DNA from: an uncultured Myxococcaceae bacterium
Lineage (GTDB): Bacteria; Myxococcota_A; Polyangia; Polyangiales; Ga0077539
DNA: 44,513 nucleotides
Assembly: GCA_945952225.1 (NCBI GenBank)
Contig: CAMFHP010000068.1
Span: 1 to 44,513 of the forward strand
Direction: 5' to 3'
Below the pieces are notes generated by a model that was not told the origin of the DNA, did not search any database, and saw only the letters and a program-made list of their open reading frames with translations. A program made the position numbers and the translations under genes. This document shows positions 41,060 through 44,513 of this stretch, in pieces; position 1 is the stretch's first letter, and each line of letters starts with the position of its first letter.

Positions 41060-42487
41060 ATGGGCTCCCCCGCGCGCATCCTGGTGGTCGACGACGAGGC
41101 CTCGCTCCGACAGATGATGGAGGTGCTCCTCCGCCGCGCGGGCCACGAGGTGTCGCTGGCGTCGGGGGTGCGTGAGGCGCGCGAGATGCTCGAAGGCGCG
41201 CAGGTGCCCTTCGACCTCGTGGTCACCGACCTGATGATGGCCGACGGCACGGGCCTCGACGTCATCGACCACACGCGCGGGCTCACCGCCGATGCGCAGA
41301 TCATCGTGGTGACGGCGCACGCGTCGGTCGAGACGGCCGTCGAAGCGATGCGCCGCGGGGCCTACGGCTACCTCGAGAAGCCGTTGAGCGTGTCGACCGC
41401 GCGGGCCATCGTCGAGAAGGCGCTCGAGAAGCGCGAGCTGCTGCGCACCAACGCGTCGCTGCGCACGATCGTGCGGTCGATGCAGCCGACGGGCGAGGGG
41501 GGCGGCTCGCTCATCGGGCGAAGCCCTGCGTTTCAGGCGGCGATGCAGCTCGCGAAGAAGGTCGCGCCCTCGAAGGCCGGCGTGCTCATCACGGGTCAAA
41601 CGGGCACGGGCAAGGAGCTCTTCGCGCGCGCCATCCATCAATGGAGCGACCGCAGCGCCGAGCCCTTTCTCGTCGTGAACTGCGGCGCGATTCCCGAGAA
41701 CCTCATCGAGAGCGAGCTGTTCGGACACGAGAAGGGCGCGTTCACGAGCGCCACGTCGAAGCACGACGGCGTGTTCCGCAGCGCCGACAAGGGCACGCTC
41801 TTTCTCGACGAGGTGGGCGAGCTGCCGATGCAGCTCCAGGTGAAGCTCCTGCGCGCGCTTCAGGAGCGGAAGATCCGCCCCGTGGGCGCGGTGAAGGAGA
41901 TTCCCGTCGACGTGCGCATCGTCGCCGCGACGAACCGCGACCTCGCGCAGATGGTGAAGGAGAAGACCTTCCGCGAGGATCTCTACTACCGCCTCAACGT
42001 GATGCGCGTGCAGCTCCCGCCGCTGTGCGAGCGCCGCGAAGACCTCGAAATGCTCATCGAGCACTTTCGACTCAAGTTCGCGCAGGAGCAGGGCAAGGGG
42101 AACCTCTCGTTCTCGCCCGAGGCGCTGCGCGCGATGATGTCGTACGCGTGGCCCGGCAACGTGCGCGAGCTCGAGAACGCCATCGAGCGCGCGGTGACCC
42201 TCGCGCAGACGGTGATCCACCTCGACGACCTTCCCCCCGAGGTGCTCGGTCCGACCTCGCGCGGCGGCGTCGAGCCCGTCACGCTCCCCGCGCAGGGCAT
42301 CGACCTCGAAGCCACCCTCGAACGCGTGGAGCGCAGCCTCATCCGCCAAGCGCTCGAACGCTCCAACGGCGTGCGCACGAAGGCGGCGCAGATCCTCGGC
42401 CTGTCGTTCCGCTCGCTGCGCCACCGGCTCCAGAAGCTGGGCATGTCGAACGAGGCGCCGGGCGAGGTCGAGGCCGACGACGCGTGA
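41060..42487 (+). CDS. PilR-like sigma-54 response regulator
   Basis: A 475-aa NtrC-family response regulator. The receiver occupies 1-120 with DDE (11-13) and phospho-acceptor Asp57 (TDLMMADGTG). The AAA+ domain spans about 148-380 with Walker A TGQTGTGKE, Walker B TLFLDE and VAATNRDL. The C-terminus has a Fis helix-turn-helix (VRTKAAQILGLSFRSLRHRL, like PilR). The sigma-54 loop reads GAFTSA (226-231) instead of GAFTGA. A type IV pilin gene follows 95 nt later, which fits PilR. No pilS kinase gene is adjacent. It is probably the activator of the pilin gene. Confidence 0.88.
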   Translation: MGSPARILVVDDEASLRQMMEVLLRRAGHEVSLASGVREAREMLEGAQVPFDLVVTDLMMADGTGLDVIDHTRGLTADAQIIVVTAHASVETAVEAMRRGAYGYLEKPLSVSTARAIVEKALEKRELLRTNASLRTIVRSMQPTGEGGGSLIGRSPAFQAAMQLAKKVAPSKAGVLITGQTGTGKELFARAIHQWSDRSAEPFLVVNCGAIPENLIESELFGHEKGAFTSATSKHDGVFRSADKGTLFLDEVGELPMQLQVKLLRALQERKIRPVGAVKEIPVDVRIVAATNRDLAQMVKEKTFREDLYYRLNVMRVQLPPLCERREDLEMLIEHFRLKFAQEQGKGNLSFSPEALRAMMSYAWPGNVRELENAIERAVTLAQTVIHLDDLPPEVLGPTSRGGVEPVTLPAQGIDLEATLERVERSLIRQALERSNGVRTKAAQILGLSFRSLRHRLQKLGMSNEAPGEVEADDA

Positions 42488-42494
42488 TGGGGTC

Positions 42495-42507
42495 GGCACC
42501 CTCTTGC
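42495..42507 (+). promoter_or_regulatory. Possible sigma-54 (-24/-12) promoter before the pilin gene
   Basis: GGCACCCTCTTGC resembles the TGGCAC-N5-TTGC promoter: GG at 42495-42496 and GC at 42506-42507. It is in the right place after the PilR-like gene and 76 nt before the pilin ATG. However, the GG-to-GC gap is 9 nt rather than the usual 10, so it is a weak candidate. Confidence 0.35.
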
Positions 42508-42571
42508 GGGCCGCATGCGGGCCCAGTGACACTCAACGCTTCAACGCCCTCGCGCGACGCGAGCGGGCCGC

Positions 42572-42576
42572 GGAGG
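42572..42576 (+). promoter_or_regulatory. Ribosome binding site GGAGG for the pilin
   Basis: GGAGG lies 6 nt before ATG 42583. It supports this ATG over those within the leader peptide. Confidence 0.7.
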
Positions 42577-42582
42577 CACTCG

Positions 42583-43164
42583 ATGCAACAGCGCACGTCT
42601 ACGATCACGATCGACCGCATGGCGCGCGCCGCGCAGCGGGGCATGACGCTCACCGAACTGATGATCGTCACGGTCATCATCGGCGTGCTCGGCGCGCTGG
42701 GCTTTGCGGGCTACTCGGCCTATCTGCGCCGCAGCCGCGCGCAGGAGGCCCGCACCATGCTCGCCACCATCGGCGCGCGCGAAGACGCCTACCGCGCCGA
42801 GTTCGCGCAGTACTGCGCCGCGGGACGCACCGCGGGATCGCCGCCCACCTCGCTCGGCGTCGCGAACGCGTGGCCCGCCACCGCGCCGGGCCCCACCACG
42901 GCGGACTTCTTCGCCAGCATGCCCGTCGAGTGGACGCAGCTCGGGTTCCGCCCCACGGGCCCCGTGCGCTATCGCTACGTGGTGCTCACTGGCGCGCCCA
43001 CGTCGGCGCCGCCGGGCGAGTCGGGCTTCTCGGGCTCGCCCAATCAAGACCTCTGGTACATCGCCGAGGCCTACGGCGACCTCGATGGCGACGGGGTGCT
43101 CTCGACCTTCCGTCTCTTCTCGGGCAACGGCAACACCATGACCATCACCAACGAAGTCGAGTGA
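42583..43164 (+). CDS. Type IV pilin-like protein
   Basis: A 193-aa prepilin. The leader is MQQRTSTITIDRMARAAQRG, cut by the prepilin peptidase after Gly20. The mature N-terminus MTLTELMIVTVIIGVLGALG has Met at +1 in place of the usual Phe, and the essential Glu5 (residue 25). The hydrophobic helix (residues 21-43) is followed by a coil and a globular part with a Pro/Gly-rich middle (TAGSPPTSLG, GAPTSAPPGESGFSGS) and a C-terminus with LDGDGVLSTF. It is probably the major or a minor pilin, controlled by the PilR-like gene directly upstream. Its stop overlaps the next start (GTGA, 43161-43164). Confidence 0.9.
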   Translation: MQQRTSTITIDRMARAAQRGMTLTELMIVTVIIGVLGALGFAGYSAYLRRSRAQEARTMLATIGAREDAYRAEFAQYCAAGRTAGSPPTSLGVANAWPATAPGPTTADFFASMPVEWTQLGFRPTGPVRYRYVVLTGAPTSAPPGESGFSGSPNQDLWYIAEAYGDLDGDGVLSTFRLFSGNGNTMTITNEVE

Positions 43165-44012
43165 GCGCCTTCGCACGACGCAATGACACCCTCACGACGC
43201 TCGCGGGCGTCGCGTTCGTGATGGCCTCCGTGGGCGCGGTGCACACGCTCCGCGGCACGCTGAACCGCCGCTTCGACAGCCAGCGGCGCGTGCTCGACGA
43301 TGCGAGCATTCCGCGGCCCGGCGTCGCGCGCGTGCTCTCGCTCGGGCACACCGAGTGGGTCACCGACGTGCTGTGGGTGAATGCGACGATCTACTACGGC
43401 GAGACGCTCTTCGCGCACCTGCCGTCGCGGTACACGGCGCGCTACGCCGAGACGATGATCGCGCTCGACCCGCAGTTTCGCCGCCCGTACATGTGGGCCG
43501 CGAACGCGCTGCTCTACCGCACGGTGGTGTCGACGATCGACGACGCGCGGCGCGCGACGGACTTTCTGAAGCAGGGCGTGCGGCGCTTTCCCGGTGATCC
43601 CGAGATGCACTACATGCTCGGGAACAACCTCACCTTCGAGCAGCCCACGTACCTTCCGCGCGGCGATCCCGAGCGCGCGCGACTGCGTCGTGAGGGCGTC
43701 GACCACCTGCGCTTCGCGATGGTCTCGGGCCTCGGCGCCACGTGGATGCCGCTCACCGTGTCGTCGCTCTACCGCGAGTTCGGCCGCGACCGCGACGCGC
43801 TCTACGCGCTCTGCGACGGGCTCATCGTCGCGACGGACCCCGAGGCCTACACCCTCATCGAGACGCGCCTCGCCGAGCTCCTGCGCGGACAGAACCCGCG
43901 CGACCCCGTCGGCGATGCGTTCCTCGAAGCGGCCCGCGCGCGCCGCCGCATCCACCTCTGGATGCCCCCCACGCTCCACGCCTTCGTGGGCGAGCCGACG
44001 CTCCTTCGCTAG
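43161..44012 (+). CDS. Membrane-anchored TPR-like protein downstream of the pilin
   Basis: A 283-aa protein starting at GTG 43161 within the pilin stop codon (GTGA overlap), so translation is coupled. An N-terminal membrane helix (LTTLAGVAFVMASVGAVHTL, about residues 11-30) is followed by a soluble region of helical hairpins (YAETMIALDPQFRRPYMWAA, DARRATDFLKQGVRRFPGDP, LRFAMVSGLGATWMPLTVSS). These resemble tetratricopeptide repeats. The layout suggests an assembly or anchoring factor for pili or the envelope. I do not recognise a named pilus family. Confidence 0.75.
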   Translation: MSAFARRNDTLTTLAGVAFVMASVGAVHTLRGTLNRRFDSQRRVLDDASIPRPGVARVLSLGHTEWVTDVLWVNATIYYGETLFAHLPSRYTARYAETMIALDPQFRRPYMWAANALLYRTVVSTIDDARRATDFLKQGVRRFPGDPEMHYMLGNNLTFEQPTYLPRGDPERARLRREGVDHLRFAMVSGLGATWMPLTVSSLYREFGRDRDALYALCDGLIVATDPEAYTLIETRLAELLRGQNPRDPVGDAFLEAARARRRIHLWMPPTLHAFVGEPTLLR

Positions 44013-44036
44013 ATCCGTTCACCCGACGTGACCGCG

Positions 44037-44093
44037 GGTTGCAGACGTGTGCAGGTGGGCTCAGAGCCGACGGTTGCAGACGTGTGCAGGTGG
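44037..44093. repeat. 22-bp direct repeat between convergent genes
   Basis: Two identical 22-bp copies at 44037-44058 and 44072-44093 (core GTTGCAGACGTGTGCAGGTGG), with a 35-bp period. They lie in the 172-nt gap between the TPR-like and PEGA-like genes. Between them sits a small hairpin, GGCTC-A-GAGCC. Confidence 0.85.
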
Positions 44094-44125
44094 CCTGCGG
44101 CGTGAGGATGCGCGCGTCGGAAACA

Positions 44126-44165
44126 CGACGGCCGCGCGGCCCACAGCGGGCGTGCGCGGCCGTCG
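44126..44165 (-). terminator. Long hairpin between convergent genes
   Basis: CGACGGCCGCGC (44126-44137) pairs fully with GCGCGGCCGTCG (44154-44165), and an inner GCCC/GGGC pair (44139-44142 and 44148-44151) extends the stem. It lies 19 nt after the stop of the minus-strand PEGA-like gene and 113 nt after the plus-strand gene. It is probably a terminator, able to act in both directions. Confidence 0.6.
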
Positions 44166-44184
44166 GAGCGTGCGGCGTGTTGGG

Positions 44185-44513
44185 CTATTCGAGGGGGCGG
44201 TTGCGGAAGTCCGCGGTCTGGCCCGCGACGATCGTGACGGAGAACTGCGCGGTCGAGGCGAGCGCGTCGTTCGTGCAGCGGATGCGATAGCTGCCCGGCG
44301 GGAGCTGCACGCGGAACGGCGTCGAGCGCGAGCCACCGTTGGGCAGCGCGCACTGCGAGGCCGGGAGCGTCGAGAGGAGCAGCGTGCCCATCGAGCCTCC
44401 AGCCGCGGCGGCAGGGGGCGTCGCAGCAGGCGGCGGCGTGGGCGCAGGCGTCGGGGCCACGGCCACGGTGCGCGGGCGTTCCACACGGGGACGGTCGACG
44501 CGCGGGCGCTCCA
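44185..44513 (-). CDS. C-terminal part of a PEGA-like protein (partial)
   Basis: The 5' part is cut off by the window edge. The visible 108 codons read a charged repeat of the form (E/D)RPRV (ERPRVDRPRVERPRT), then a Pro/Ala/Thr linker, then a small beta domain of about 65 residues: GTLLLSTLPASQC, TPFRVQLPPGSYRIRC, then TAQFSVTIVAGQTADFR. This is the pattern of PEGA-like or carboxypeptidase-regulatory-like domains. They often follow a membrane helix at the end of myxobacterial Ser/Thr protein kinases and envelope proteins. Stop TAG is at 44185-44187. The kinase origin is a guess. Confidence 0.55.
   Translation of the reverse strand, partial: ERPRVDRPRVERPRTVAVAPTPAPTPPPAATPPAAAAGGSMGTLLLSTLPASQCALPNGGSRSTPFRVQLPPGSYRIRCTNDALASTAQFSVTIVAGQTADFRNRPLE

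Overview
The window is about 44.5 kb of very GC-rich, densely coding bacterial DNA. Gene content suggests a myxobacterium-like member of the Myxococcota (old Deltaproteobacteria), most like Polyangiales/Sandaracinaceae. The signs are many lipoproteins with Asp/Pro/Thr-rich linkers, Cys-rich NCGxCG modules joined to fibrinogen-like domains, an FHA-domain enhancer-binding protein, two NtrC-type regulators and a PilR/pilin pair. No rRNA, tRNA, CRISPR, phage or insertion sequence was seen. The first 19 bases are a Nextera/Tn5 mosaic-end adapter, so the left edge is a sequencing artefact at a contig end. Both edge genes are partial.

Layout. 20-2325 (minus): ECF sigma factor, membrane anti-sigma candidate, TPR lipoprotein, Cys-rich lipoprotein and a truncated secreted protein, mostly joined by ATGA overlaps. 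2522-6844 (plus): an unknown protein, an eight-repeat IPT/TIG secreted protein and an FHA/AAA+/Fis regulator that lacks GAFTGA. 6873-8757 (minus): NtrC-type regulator and a small helical protein, divergent from a GAF-like protein. 9430-10629 (minus): aspartate kinase. 10678-15235 (plus): two coupled exported proteins and an N-formylglutamate amidohydrolase-like enzyme. 15257-22491 (minus): beta-carbonic anhydrase, STAS protein and two large tandem paralogous GT-C (PMT/ArnT-like) glycosyltransferases. 22625-24321 (plus): LegB-like sugar-nucleotide dehydratase and a sugar nucleotidyltransferase. 24382-29673 (plus): fibrinogen-like lipoprotein, lspA, lgt and another lipoprotein. 29698-34804 (minus): a DUF2325-like protein of unknown role with a dyad-rich leader, then hutI and hutU. 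34925-37877: a coiled-coil/KOW protein (plus), a phasin-like protein and a 2-oxoglutarate oxygenase (both minus). 37963-41007 (plus): glutaredoxin/A-type/rhodanese fusion, BolA, glycosyltransferase and methyltransferase. 41060-44012 (plus): PilR-like regulator, type IV pilin and a membrane TPR-like protein. 44185-end (minus): C-terminal part of a PEGA-like protein.

How the parts connect. The two GT-C transferases, LegB, the nucleotidyltransferase, GT4 and the methyltransferase point to cell-surface glycan assembly. LspA and Lgt mature the lipoproteins, at least five of which are encoded in this window. The CGFS glutaredoxin fusion next to BolA is an iron-sulfur/iron-homeostasis pair. hutU-hutI give the middle steps of histidine breakdown.

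The most interesting signals are: a recurring TANNNN-CCGC element before start codons that splits genes into near-leaderless ones and Shine-Dalgarno ones; the three-domain glutaredoxin fusion whose A-type domain has no cysteines; the FHA regulator with its sigma-54 contact loop replaced; the operator-like palindromes before the DUF2325-like gene; and the near-identical DNA tracts in the tandem glycosyltransferases.
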